Under the pieces are notes generated by a model that saw nothing but the letters and a program-made list of their open reading frames with translations, was not told the origin of the DNA and did not search any database. From positions 62,001 through 126,000 of the forward strand of contig JAMNXO010000002.1 of the NCBI GenBank assembly GCA_023653115.1: DNA of 64,000 nucleotides, in the 5' to 3' direction. The position numbers and the translations under genes are program-made. Below are positions 1 to 7,632 of this stretch, one piece after another (position 1 is the first letter of the stretch; every line of letters begins with the position of its first letter). The stretch comes from Erythrobacter sp. (lineage in GTDB: Bacteria; Pseudomonadota; Alphaproteobacteria; Sphingomonadales; Sphingomonadaceae).

Positions 1-105
1 TGGGCGCTAGCAGTGCCGCACGGCGCGAACGAGTTTGTGCTGACCTTGCTCGGCGTTGCGCTGGTGTCCTTCGGGCATTTCCTCAACCTGCGCGCGGCAT
101 ACTGA
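1..105 (+). CDS. MerC-domain membrane protein, C-terminal end only
   Basis: The window opens inside this gene; only the last 34 codons and a TGA stop are present. The visible tail contains a hydrophobic helix followed by a GHFLNLR ending. That resembles the C-terminus of MerC-domain proteins, small four-helix inner-membrane proteins related to the mercury transporter MerC and common in sphingomonads and erythrobacters. Chromosomal members without other mer genes are not proven mercury transporters. The family call rests on a short tail, so it is moderate at best. Confidence 0.5.
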   Translation, partial: WALAVPHGANEFVLTLLGVALVSFGHFLNLRAAY

Positions 106-164
106 AGGCAGCACCCCTCAAACTCGCGGTTGCAGCCTTGGCGCAACGCCCTATGTCTCGCGCC

Positions 165-1148
165 ATGAGCACTCCCAAGAGCATTACCCTGAACGGCGCC
201 CCCCATCGCAGCATCGCGGGCACCATTGCCGATCTGGTGCGCGAACTCGAACTCGCGCCCGAAAAGGTCGCGGTTGAACGCAATGGCGAAATCGTGCCGC
301 GCTCGACGCTGGAAGAGGCCCCGTTGGCCGAGGGCGACACGCTGGAGATCGTGCATTTCGTCGGCGGGGGCGATCATGCGGCTGATACCTGGACGGTCGC
401 GGGCCGCACCTTCACCTCGCGGCTGATTGTCGGCACCGGCAAGTACAAGAGCTTTGAACAGAACGCGGCGGCGGTTGCGGCGAGCGGCGCGGAGATCGTC
501 ACGGTCGCGGTGCGGCGCGTCAATGTCAGCGATCCCAAGGCGCCGATGCTGACCGACTTCATCGACCCCAAGAAAATCACCTATCTGCCCAACACCGCCG
601 GGTGCTTCACCGGCGAGGATGCGGTGCGCACCTTGCGGCTGGCACGCGAAGCGGGCGGCTGGGATCTGGTCAAGCTCGAGGTGCTGGGAGAGGCGCGCAC
701 GCTCTATCCCGATATGCGCGAGACGCTGAAGGCGACCGAGGTGCTGGCCAAGGAGGGCTTTCTCCCCATGGTCTACTGCGCCGATGATCCGATTGCGGCC
801 AAGCAGCTGGAAGATGCCGGCGCGGTGGCGATCATGCCGCTGGGCGCGCCGATCGGCTCGGGGCTAGGCATCCAGAACCGCGTGATGATTCGCCTGATTG
901 TCGAGGGCGCCAAGGTGCCGGTGCTGGTCGATGCAGGCGTGGGCACGGCGTCGGACGCGGCGGTCGGCATGGAGCTGGGCTGCGAGGGCATCCTGATGAA
1001 CACCGCGATTGCCGAAGCGAAAGACCCGATCCGCATGGCCCGCGCGATGAAGCTGGCGGTAGAAGCCGGGCGTGAAGCCTATCTGGCCGGCAGAATGGCG
1101 CGGCGGATGTATGCCGATCCAAGCTCGCCGCTGGCTGGCTTGATCTGA
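165..1148 (+). CDS. thiG: ThiS-ThiG fusion: sulfur carrier / thiazole synthase
   Basis: Builds the thiazole ring of thiamine phosphate. The first ~68 residues are a ThiS-like ubiquitin fold (SITLNG start) ending in a Gly-Gly-Gly. After a short linker the rest is ThiG, a TIM barrel, with the Schiff-base lysine in LVKLEVLGE and the phosphate-binding PLGAPIGSG and [10 protein letters not shown] segments. The frame is uninterrupted, so this is a true fusion. It is odd chemically because ThiS normally needs a free C-terminal Gly-Gly for thiocarboxylation. The ATG at 165 was chosen because the product then begins directly with the ThiS strand; an ATG at 153 and a TTG at 138 are alternatives and none has a clear ribosome site. 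No TPP riboswitch is visible, since merC coding sequence ends only 60 bp upstream. Confidence 0.93.
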   Translation: MSTPKSITLNGAPHRSIAGTIADLVRELELAPEKVAVERNGEIVPRSTLEEAPLAEGDTLEIVHFVGGGDHAADTWTVAGRTFTSRLIVGTGKYKSFEQNAAAVAASGAEIVTVAVRRVNVSDPKAPMLTDFIDPKKITYLPNTAGCFTGEDAVRTLRLAREAGGWDLVKLEVLGEARTLYPDMRETLKATEVLAKEGFLPMVYCADDPIAAKQLEDAGAVAIMPLGAPIGSGLGIQNRVMIRLIVEGAKVPVLVDAGVGTASDAAVGMELGCEGILMNTAIAEAKDPIRMARAMKLAVEAGREAYLAGRMARRMYADPSSPLAGLI

Positions 1149-1169
1149 ACCCAACCTCGCGTGTGGCGC

Positions 1170-1302
1170 TGTAACGGCTGCGCAGCAGCCGCAAGCGCGA
1201 ATGGCCTCAAGCAGCGAAGCGGTAGGCCGAAAAAGACGCGCGCCCGCAGCGACGCGACCTTCAGGTCGCATGAGCGAGGATTTCGCAGCCCGAAGGGGCT
1301 GC
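1170..1302. repeat. Intergenic cluster of short perfect hairpins (cluster A)
   Basis: The gap after thiG carries three perfect inverted repeats with tiny loops: 1176-1190 (6-bp stem, loop gca), 1254-1269 (7-bp stem, loop tc) and 1285-1302 (7-bp stem GCAGCCC, loop gaag). None is followed by a T-tract, so they do not look like classic intrinsic terminators, although the first may help end thiG transcription. Similar clusters lie at 40393-40510 and 63068-63165. Confidence 0.6.
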
Positions 1303-1380
1303 GGAACACAAAGAATCCCACCTAACGCTTAATTAACCACAATAAGCGACAGTTCTCCTTGTCCGAAGGAGACCTGCGCC

Positions 1381-1893
1381 ATGATGATGCCGATTGCCGA
1401 AATGCGCGAATTTGCGGGCTTTGCCCCGTGCGAGCAGCGTTACATCAAGCGCAGCCTCGATATCGGCCTTGCGCGCACCGATGCCTTCCGGCGCTGGGGC
1501 CGCAGCGAGAGCGAGAACATCGCGATTCGCCGCCAATATGTCGCCTATCAGGACTTGAAGGCCCTGCGCGCGCTGATCCCGGTGGAGGGCACGCCGAACG
1601 AAGTCGAACGTTTCCTGGGTAAACTGGTGCGTCTGGCCGCGCATGATCTTGAACAGGAGCGGCTGGCGAGCTTTTCGGCCTTCCGCTTCCTGTATGAACG
1701 CCTGCTCGGCGCCAAGGCGCGGGCCTATCTGCCGGCGGCCTTCTGCGCCGCCAGCGCGCTCCCCGCGATCCGCCCCGAACGCCGCAAGCTGCTGCTGCAA
1801 TCCCTCTCCGAAGCCGCGGCCACCGCCCCCGGCTGGTCGGAACGCGAACCAGCGTTCTACCCCGAATATGTCGATGATTTCGAAGCGGCGTGA
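1381..1893 (+). CDS. Conserved hypothetical protein, 170 aa
   Basis: Soluble, helix-rich protein with no signal peptide, membrane segment or recognisable catalytic motif. It is rich in arginine and has an R-R-x-Y-V-x-Y-x-D-L-K stretch near residue 45. The start at the first of three consecutive ATGs is supported by a strong Shine-Dalgarno site (GAAGGAGA) about 10 bases upstream. Codon use with G/C-ending third positions matches its neighbours, so it is very likely a real gene. It is preceded by a hairpin-rich gap and therefore probably has its own promoter. Function unknown. Confidence 0.75.
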   Translation: MMMPIAEMREFAGFAPCEQRYIKRSLDIGLARTDAFRRWGRSESENIAIRRQYVAYQDLKALRALIPVEGTPNEVERFLGKLVRLAAHDLEQERLASFSAFRFLYERLLGAKARAYLPAAFCAASALPAIRPERRKLLLQSLSEAAATAPGWSEREPAFYPEYVDDFEAA

Positions 1894-1936
1894 GGCGGTG
1901 ACAAAGGCTTAAGGCCTTGTCCCTTATGCCGAACCC

Positions 1937-2485
1937 ATGACGGCGCACTTCAATGTCAACGAAATCGGCTTCTTCTCGCTTGAGCAGTGGCCCGTCACGG
2001 TCTGTGCATGGCGCGGATGCTGCATAGAGGTGTTTGCTCGGGCGGAACATTCAGTGGCGGAGTGTCTGCGCGCACTGGGAAAGGCCGGGGTCGCTGTCGG
2101 AAAGGACGCCCATAGCCCCTTCGCTGCCACAAGGCTCAAGTGCCTCAGCACCGCCATCAGGCGCTATGATTTTGGCCGCCACGGCAAGGTCGCGCTCGAA
2201 CGGATTGAGACGTGGGAACGAGTCTACGAAGTTCGCGCCAGCCTTGCCCATGGAAGGATCAAGGCCACGCGGAACGGGATCGCCATTATCCCCGTCGCGC
2301 TAGACGGGAAAGCCGAAGGGCCTGCCCCGCCCCGCCAGATCAGCAAGCTCAACATGCTGAAGGTGTTGGCCGAAATCGAGCAAGCGCAAATCGGGCTGCA
2401 TCAGCAGCTTGGCCAGATCAAGGTACTGGCGCCCAAAGCCCTTCCGATCCAGAATGAGCCCGACCCCGGATCAAGTCCGGGGTGA
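1937..2485 (+). CDS. Hypothetical protein, 182 aa, with a repeat-encoded C-terminus
   Basis: Unrecognised soluble protein. A segment near residue 103 reads RASLAHG, an R-x4-H pattern like that in HEPN-type domains, but the rest does not confirm HEPN, so this is only a hint. Base composition is somewhat lower in GC than the neighbours. The last ten residues (NEPDPGSSPG) and the stop codon are encoded by a REP-type palindrome at 2462-2487, meaning the natural 3-prime end has probably been replaced or extended. No good ribosome site precedes the ATG. Confidence 0.6.
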   Translation: MTAHFNVNEIGFFSLEQWPVTVCAWRGCCIEVFARAEHSVAECLRALGKAGVAVGKDAHSPFAATRLKCLSTAIRRYDFGRHGKVALERIETWERVYEVRASLAHGRIKATRNGIAIIPVALDGKAEGPAPPRQISKLNMLKVLAEIEQAQIGLHQQLGQIKVLAPKALPIQNEPDPGSSPG

Positions 2486-2487
2486 CG
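2462..2487. repeat. Solo REP-like palindrome
   Basis: A hairpin with stem ACCCCGGA / TCCGGGGT and loop tcaag, followed by GACGG, the outer boundary motif also seen in the doublets at 12422-12514 and 45097-45183. This is the common alphaproteobacterial REP type. It lies across the 3-prime end of the preceding ORF and just beyond the end of the convergent acyl-CoA synthetase gene, where it could also slow transcription from either side. Confidence 0.8.
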
Positions 2488-2504
2488 GTGGCGGTGGGCG
2501 CATC

Positions 2505-4370
2505 CTAACCCCGATACAGCCCGTCGATCCGTTCCTGATACCGCTCGCGGATCTTGTGGCGGCGGATCTTCATGCTCGGCGTCATTTCCTCGTTCTCGAT
2601 GGTGAAGGCCTCGTCCGCGAAGGCGAACTGGCGGACCTTTTCGATCACCGAGAGATCGGCATTGGTGCGATCCACCGCGGCGCGCACCGCGTTCTTGAAG
2701 GCGGGCAGTTCCTGCAGCGCCTTCAGATCGAACTTCTCGCCGTTCGCGCGCGCCCATTCCAGCGCCCATTCGGCATCGGGCACGATCAGGCCGACGACAT
2801 AGGGCCGCTTGTCCCCGCTCACCATCGCCTGGGCGATTTCGGGCTGGAGCGTCAGCATCCCCTCGACCTTCTGCGGGGCGATATTGTCGCCCTTGTCGTT
2901 GACGATCATGTCCTTCTTGCGGTCGGTGATCTTGATCCGACCCTTGGAATCGAAGTGGCCGATGTCGCCGGTGTGGAGCCAGCCGTCCTTCAGGGTCCGC
3001 GCGGTCTCGGCATCATTGCGCCAGTAGCCGTGCATCACCAGTTCGCCGCGCACCAGGATTTCGCCATCCTCGGCGATGCGCACTTCGACATTGCGCAGCG
3101 GCGGGCCGACGGTGTCCATCTTGAGCCCGACCTTGGGGCGGTTGCAGCTGATCACCGGCCCCGCCTCGGTCTGGCCGTAGCCTTGCAGCATGGTGAGGCC
3201 CATCGCGTCGAAGAAATTGCCGACTTCGGGATTGAGCGGCGCGCCGCCTGACACCATCGCCTTGATCCGCCCGCCGAACTTGGCGCGGATCTTGGGGCGC
3301 AGGGTCTTCTCGACGAGGAAATCGAGCGGCTTGTCGCGCAGCCGCGTCTTGCCCTCCTTGGAGTGCTCGGCAATCCGCATCGCCGCATCCATCATGAAAT
3401 TGGCGACTTTGCCCTGCTTTTCGACCTGCTTCATGATGCGGGTGCGCAGCACTTCGAACAGGCGCGGGACGACCACCATGATGGTGGGGCGCGTTTCCTC
3501 GATATTGCTCGCGAGCTTTTCGAGACCTTCGGAATAGAAGATTTCCGCGCCCACGCCGATCGGCAGATATTGCCCGCCGGTGTGTTCATAGGCGTGGCTG
3601 AGCGGCAGGAACGAGAGGAAGCGTTCCTCGGTGAGGCCGAAATCGTTGATCAGCACCTCGGCCGCGCCTGCCGCGTTGCACAGGATCGCGCCGTGGTGCT
3701 GCATCACGCCGCGCGGGGCGCCGCCGGTGCCGCTGGTGTAGATCAGGCAAGCGGTATCATCGCGGGTAATCCCGGCAATGCGGGCATCCACCGCCGCGCG
3801 CGCCGCCGCAGCATCGCCGGTCACAAGCGCGCTCCAGGCGTGATATTCGAAGCTGCCCGATTGCTGGCGCTTCAGATCGTCGATCCCGATAAGGTGTTCG
3901 ACCAGCCCCGTCTGCCCGATCGCGCCGACCACCGGGGCGAGCAGCTTTTCGGTCGAGACGAACACCGCGCGCGCACCCGAATTGTCGAGGATATGCGCAT
4001 GATCGCGGCGGGTGTTGGTGGTGTAGGTCGGCACGGTGATGCAGCCGGCGGCCATGATCGCGAGATCGGCGATGCACCATTCGGGGCGGTTTTCGGAAAC
4101 GAGCGCCACCCGGTCGCCATCCGTCAGGCCCATGGCACGCAGGGCTTCGGCCAGCAGGACGACGTGCTCGGCGGCCGAACGCCAGCTTTGTGTCACCCAC
4201 TTGCCGCCGGCCTTGTGACCGAGGAACGGGGCATCGCCCTTCTCGTCCGCGCGCTTCAGGAACAGTTCGACAAGGTTACGCGCCCCGTCGATGTCCTGCA
4301 GCAGCTGATCATCCGCCGGATTGACGACGGCGTGGGCAGCATGAGTCAAGTTGGGGGCATGCACTGGCAA
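2505..4370 (-). CDS. AMP-binding long-chain acyl-CoA synthetase
   Basis: Activates fatty acids to acyl-CoA through an acyl-adenylate. Of 621 residues, the N-terminal two thirds form the ANL adenylation domain with the ATP loop LIYTSGTGGAPRGVMQHH, the GYGQTEAGPVIS adenine/acyl motif and the HTGDIGHFDSKGRIKITDRKK hinge; a C-terminal lid domain follows. It resembles the FadD15-type family, which has an insert after the P-loop. The TTG at 4370 follows AGGAG by only four bases; the GTG at 4364 has better spacing and may be the true start. It stands alone, convergent with the upstream unknown gene. Chain-length preference cannot be told from sequence. Confidence 0.92.
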   Translation of the reverse strand: MPVHAPNLTHAAHAVVNPADDQLLQDIDGARNLVELFLKRADEKGDAPFLGHKAGGKWVTQSWRSAAEHVVLLAEALRAMGLTDGDRVALVSENRPEWCIADLAIMAAGCITVPTYTTNTRRDHAHILDNSGARAVFVSTEKLLAPVVGAIGQTGLVEHLIGIDDLKRQQSGSFEYHAWSALVTGDAAAARAAVDARIAGITRDDTACLIYTSGTGGAPRGVMQHHGAILCNAAGAAEVLINDFGLTEERFLSFLPLSHAYEHTGGQYLPIGVGAEIFYSEGLEKLASNIEETRPTIMVVVPRLFEVLRTRIMKQVEKQGKVANFMMDAAMRIAEHSKEGKTRLRDKPLDFLVEKTLRPKIRAKFGGRIKAMVSGGAPLNPEVGNFFDAMGLTMLQGYGQTEAGPVISCNRPKVGLKMDTVGPPLRNVEVRIAEDGEILVRGELVMHGYWRNDAETARTLKDGWLHTGDIGHFDSKGRIKITDRKKDMIVNDKGDNIAPQKVEGMLTLQPEIAQAMVSGDKRPYVVGLIVPDAEWALEWARANGEKFDLKALQELPAFKNAVRAAVDRTNADLSVIEKVRQFAFADEAFTIENEEMTPSMKIRRHKIRERYQERIDGLYRG

Positions 4371-4454
4371 CGGCTCCTGATCCCTTCGAGCTTATTGTCC
4401 GCAGGTTCAGGCGCGACCCGCGTGTGCAGCCCTGATTAGAGGCTCAGCGCCGTA

Positions 4455-4490
4455 GCGGCAAGCGGGGAGCACGCGTTCCCCGCTGGCCGC
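4455..4490 (-). terminator. Hairpin directly after ggt
   Basis: Inverted repeat with an 8-bp perfect inner stem (AGCGGGGA / TCCCCGCT, 8-base loop) extended by a further 5-bp GCGGC/GCCGC stem after one mismatch. It begins on the base next to the ggt stop codon on the minus strand. There is no T-tract, so it may act with Rho or as an RNA 3-prime stabiliser of the pyrD-ggt transcript. Confidence 0.55.
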
Positions 4491-6200
4491 TCAGGGCGTC
4501 ACGACGCTGACGAGGCGCGGCTCGGTCGCCACTTCCCATGTCCCGTCGGCCCGGCGGCCAAGGGCATTGGCCTTGATCGGTGCAGCGCCGGCGCGGATAC
4601 CCTTGTGGCCGAGCGCTTCCAGATCGCCCTTCATCCCCACCAGCGCGGTGCCATCCTCGATCAGCAAGGCATCGCCGAAAGACATGGCAAACGGCATCGC
4701 GAGCGCATCCTGCGCGCCCATCCCGAAATCGAGCACGCCGATGATCGCTCGGGTCACGGTGACGGGGATGGTCGGGCCGCCGGCGGCGCCGATCACCAGC
4801 ACCACCTTGCCATTGGCATCAAACACGATGGTCGGCGCCATCGAGGAACGCGGGCGCTTGCCCCCTTCGACCCGGTTGGCGACCGGCTTGCCGTCCGCTT
4901 CGGGGGTGAGGGTGAAGTCGGTCAGCTCGTTGTTCAGGTAAAACCCGCGCCAGTGCAGCCCCGATCCGAACGCGCCTTCGATGGTCGAGGTGTAGCTGAC
5001 GGCATTGCCCGCCGCATCGGTGACAGAGAAATGCGTGGTGCCGTTCTCCGGCTCCTCCGGCCCGTCACCGCGCGCGAGCGGCGCGCCCGGCGGCACCCCG
5101 GCTTCGACCTTGGCGAGGGTGGCCGTGGGCGAAATCAGCGCGGAGCGGCTGGCGATGTAGCCGCGGTCCACCAGCCCGGCGACTGGCACCGAAACGAAAT
5201 CGGCATCGCCAGAATAGAGCTCGCGGTCGGCATAGGCGAGGCGCTGGCTCTCGACGAACAGGTGCCAGAACGTCGGGCTGTTCGGGCCGAGTGCGGACAG
5301 ATCGAAGCGTTCGAGCTGGCCGAGCATCTGCGCCACGGCGATCCCGCCCGATGACGGCGGCCCCATCCCGCACACGCGGTAAGCGCGGTAGGGCGCGCAG
5401 ACCGCGTCGCGCTCGACGGCGGCATAGGTGGTCACATCGGTGGCGCGCATCCGCCCGTCTTGCGGGGTCTCGCCCGCGACATAGGCGGCGAATGCGGCGG
5501 CGGCATCGGCGCCATACATCGCCTGCGGGCCTTGCGCGGCCAGCGCCTCGAAGGTCGCGGCCAGCATCGGAACCTTGACCGTCGCGCCGACCGGCAGCGG
5601 CTCCCCATCAGCGCCGAAGAACACCGCCTTGGCGGCAGCGGACTTGTCAGCGCGGCCCTTGTTGCCGCTGAGCGATTCGTAGAGCCGCCGGTTCATCGTG
5701 AACCCGTCGCGGGCAAGCGCAATGGCCGGCTGGAACAGCGCCGCCCAGGGCAGCTTGCCGTCTGCCGCATGGGCCTTGGCGGCGAGCGCGACATTGCCCG
5801 GCACCCCGACGCTGAGGCCCGAGAACACGCGGGGCTCGCGCCCGAGCACCTTGCCTTGGGCATCGAGGAAGCGCGTCGGCGTGGCGGCGGCGGGTGCCGT
5901 CTCGCGGCCGTCGATGGTGGTCAGCGCGCCGGTTGTGCCGTCGGCCCGCACCAGAAATCCGCCGCCGCCGATGCCGGAGCTTTGTGGTTCGACCACGGTC
6001 AGCGCCAGCATCACCGCAATCGCCGCATCGGTGGCCGAGCCGCCTTGCGCCAGAATCGCCTCGCCCGCAGCAGTCGCGCGCGGATCGGCGCTGCTGACCG
6101 CGCCTCCGGTGACGGGGGCGGCAAGCTGCGGGGCAGGATTGTCGGCGCAGGCCCCAAGGGCGAGCGTCAACGGGGCGATCAGAGCAAGAGCGAAGCGCAT
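4491..6200 (-). CDS. ggt: Gamma-glutamyltransferase, lipoprotein or periplasmic
   Basis: Cleaves gamma-glutamyl bonds of glutathione and related peptides. The precursor is made as one chain and self-cleaves before the catalytic threonine, visible here as NGTTHFSVTD about two thirds along; the large-subunit SSGIGGGGF motif and the later RPRSSMAPTIV motif are also present. The start at 6200 gives MRFALALIAPLTLALGACAD, a signal peptide with lipobox LGAC, which is better than an in-frame start 12 codons upstream that runs into pyrD. It is 10 bases downstream of pyrD on the same strand, so co-transcribed. About 569 aa, normal for the family. Confidence 0.94.
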   Translation of the reverse strand: MRFALALIAPLTLALGACADNPAPQLAAPVTGGAVSSADPRATAAGEAILAQGGSATDAAIAVMLALTVVEPQSSGIGGGGFLVRADGTTGALTTIDGRETAPAAATPTRFLDAQGKVLGREPRVFSGLSVGVPGNVALAAKAHAADGKLPWAALFQPAIALARDGFTMNRRLYESLSGNKGRADKSAAAKAVFFGADGEPLPVGATVKVPMLAATFEALAAQGPQAMYGADAAAAFAAYVAGETPQDGRMRATDVTTYAAVERDAVCAPYRAYRVCGMGPPSSGGIAVAQMLGQLERFDLSALGPNSPTFWHLFVESQRLAYADRELYSGDADFVSVPVAGLVDRGYIASRSALISPTATLAKVEAGVPPGAPLARGDGPEEPENGTTHFSVTDAAGNAVSYTSTIEGAFGSGLHWRGFYLNNELTDFTLTPEADGKPVANRVEGGKRPRSSMAPTIVFDANGKVVLVIGAAGGPTIPVTVTRAIIGVLDFGMGAQDALAMPFAMSFGDALLIEDGTALVGMKGDLEALGHKGIRAGAAPIKANALGRRADGTWEVATEPRLVSVVTP

Positions 6201-6210
6201 GCGAGGGGTG

Positions 6211-7260
6211 CTATTCGCTTCCCACCGCTTCGGCAATGCTGGCGAACCCGTCGCGCCGCATCAGCGCGTCGAGCCCGCGCACAATCCGCGCGCCGAGGCC
6301 GGGGCCTGCATAGACCATGGCGGAATAGAGCTGCACCAGTGAAGCCCCCGCGCGGATCCGCTCCCACGCGTGTTCGGCCGTGGCGATGCCGCCCACGCCG
6401 ACCAGCGGGATCGCAGCCCCGGTGGCCTTGCGGAAATCGCGCAGGCGCTCTGTCGCGAGGCTTCGCAAGGGTGCGCCCGACAGTCCGCCCGTCTCGCCCG
6501 CATGGTGCGATCGCAGCGCGGGGCGGCTGATGGTGGTGTTGGAGACAACCAGCGCGGCCAGACCCTTGTCCAGCGCGATCCGGGCAATCGCGTCGATATC
6601 GGCAGGTTCCAGATCGGGCGCGACCTTGAGGAAGATCGGCGGCGGCGCGGTGCAGCCCGCCTCGCCTCGCGCGCCGATTACCGCATCGATCAGGCCGGTG
6701 AGCGCGCTTTCATCCTGCAAGGCCCGCAGGCCCGGGGTGTTGGGGCTGGAGATATTGACGCACAGATAGCTGGCCACCGGCGCCATCACCCGCGCCATCA
6801 GGGCGTAATCGGCGATGCGATCGGGCGAATCCTTGTTCGCGCCGATATTGACGCCGACAATGCCGGGGCGCGCCGCGCGTGCGCGCAGCCGGGCGAGCGC
6901 CGCCTCGGCCCCGCCATTGTTGAACCCCATGCGGTTGATGACAGCGTCATCCTCCACCAGCCGGAACAGGCGCGGCTGCGGGTTGCCCGCCTGCGGCAGC
7001 GGGGTGATCGAGCCCACCTCGGTAAAGCCGAAACCGAGGCCGAGCAGCGCGTCGGGCACCTCGGCGTCCTTGTCGAAGCCGGCGGCCACGCCAACCGGGT
7101 TGGGGAAGTTGAGGCCGGCCACCGTGGTCGCCAGCGCGGATGGCACCGGCATCGGCCCCCGCAGCGGCAAGGCCTTCAATCCCCGAATCGCCAGGCGATG
7201 ACCGGTCTCCGAATCGAGCGCGAACAGGGCGGGCTTGAGCAGGCGGAACAGCATGGCCAT
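6211..7260 (-). CDS. pyrD: Dihydroorotate dehydrogenase (quinone), class 2
   Basis: Oxidises dihydroorotate to orotate in pyrimidine synthesis, passing electrons via FMN to membrane quinone. Class 2 is shown by the N-terminal membrane-association helix (MLFRLLKPALFALDSE) and by VNISSPNTPGLRALQ, where the serine is the catalytic base. FMN-site motifs AAGFDKDAEV, MGFNNGGAEA and VSNTTISRP are present. The start at 7260 (MAMLFRLL) is used; ATG 7254 is equally possible. It leads a two-gene unit with ggt, an unusual pairing with no obvious pathway link. Confidence 0.96.
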   Translation of the reverse strand: MAMLFRLLKPALFALDSETGHRLAIRGLKALPLRGPMPVPSALATTVAGLNFPNPVGVAAGFDKDAEVPDALLGLGFGFTEVGSITPLPQAGNPQPRLFRLVEDDAVINRMGFNNGGAEAALARLRARAARPGIVGVNIGANKDSPDRIADYALMARVMAPVASYLCVNISSPNTPGLRALQDESALTGLIDAVIGARGEAGCTAPPPIFLKVAPDLEPADIDAIARIALDKGLAALVVSNTTISRPALRSHHAGETGGLSGAPLRSLATERLRDFRKATGAAIPLVGVGGIATAEHAWERIRAGASLVQLYSAMVYAGPGLGARIVRGLDALMRRDGFASIAEAVGSE

Positions 7261-7384
7261 TCGCCTATGGCAGGCGGCCCCTGCTGTCGAGCGTGCACGT
7301 GGCAATTAGCCCCGATCCGCCGGGTTAGGCCGTATCAACAGCGGGTTAGGTTTCGCGCCGCGCAATTGGTAGTTTTGCGTGTCG

Positions 7385-7514
7385 CTTGCATACAATCAAT
7401 CCACCGATTCGCGATCTATAGCGGCTGTGCGACCCGAAGGGCTCGGAGCAGCAATGCAATGAGTTCCTCAACTCAGATGGGCGGTACTTCCAGTGGAAGT
7501 GCCGCCCCTTTTTT
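7385..7514 (+). ncRNA. Candidate small RNA or leader ahead of the DUF885 gene
   Basis: The 370-bp gap between pyrD and the DUF885 gene is less GC-rich than its surroundings around 7370-7430. It has a TTGCAT element at about 7386 and a TATAGC element roughly 25-30 bases later, followed by about 80 bases that end in the strong terminator at 7479-7514. A transcript starting near 7430 would be about 85 nt with a 3-prime terminator, as expected for a small RNA, or an attenuated leader of the downstream gene. A short ORF (starting MSSSTQMGG) crosses the terminator stem and is probably spurious. No known RNA family was recognised. Confidence 0.35.
7479..7514 (+). terminator. Strong Rho-independent terminator
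   Basis: A 13-bp stem (7479-7491 with 7495-7507, one G-T wobble) with a three-base loop agt is followed at once by C and six T residues. This is the best intrinsic terminator in the window. It points rightward, but no annotated rightward gene ends upstream, since pyrD runs leftward. That implies an unannotated transcript in the preceding 100 bases. Confidence 0.85.
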
Positions 7515-7632
7515 GCCCTTTTCGCGGATGACGGGCACCCTGAAACCGGCCTTGCGGTTGTCAGGGCGGCCTTGGCGTGGCTAGACCCTGCACTTTGCAG
7601 GCTGCGGCCCGCACCGCTTTGAAGGGATTATC

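Noticed and set aside
7462-7584. Short ORF (starting MSSSTQMGG) upstream of the DUF885 gene
   Set aside because: It runs through a strong terminator stem, and its residues are dictated by the hairpin; a coding role is unlikely.
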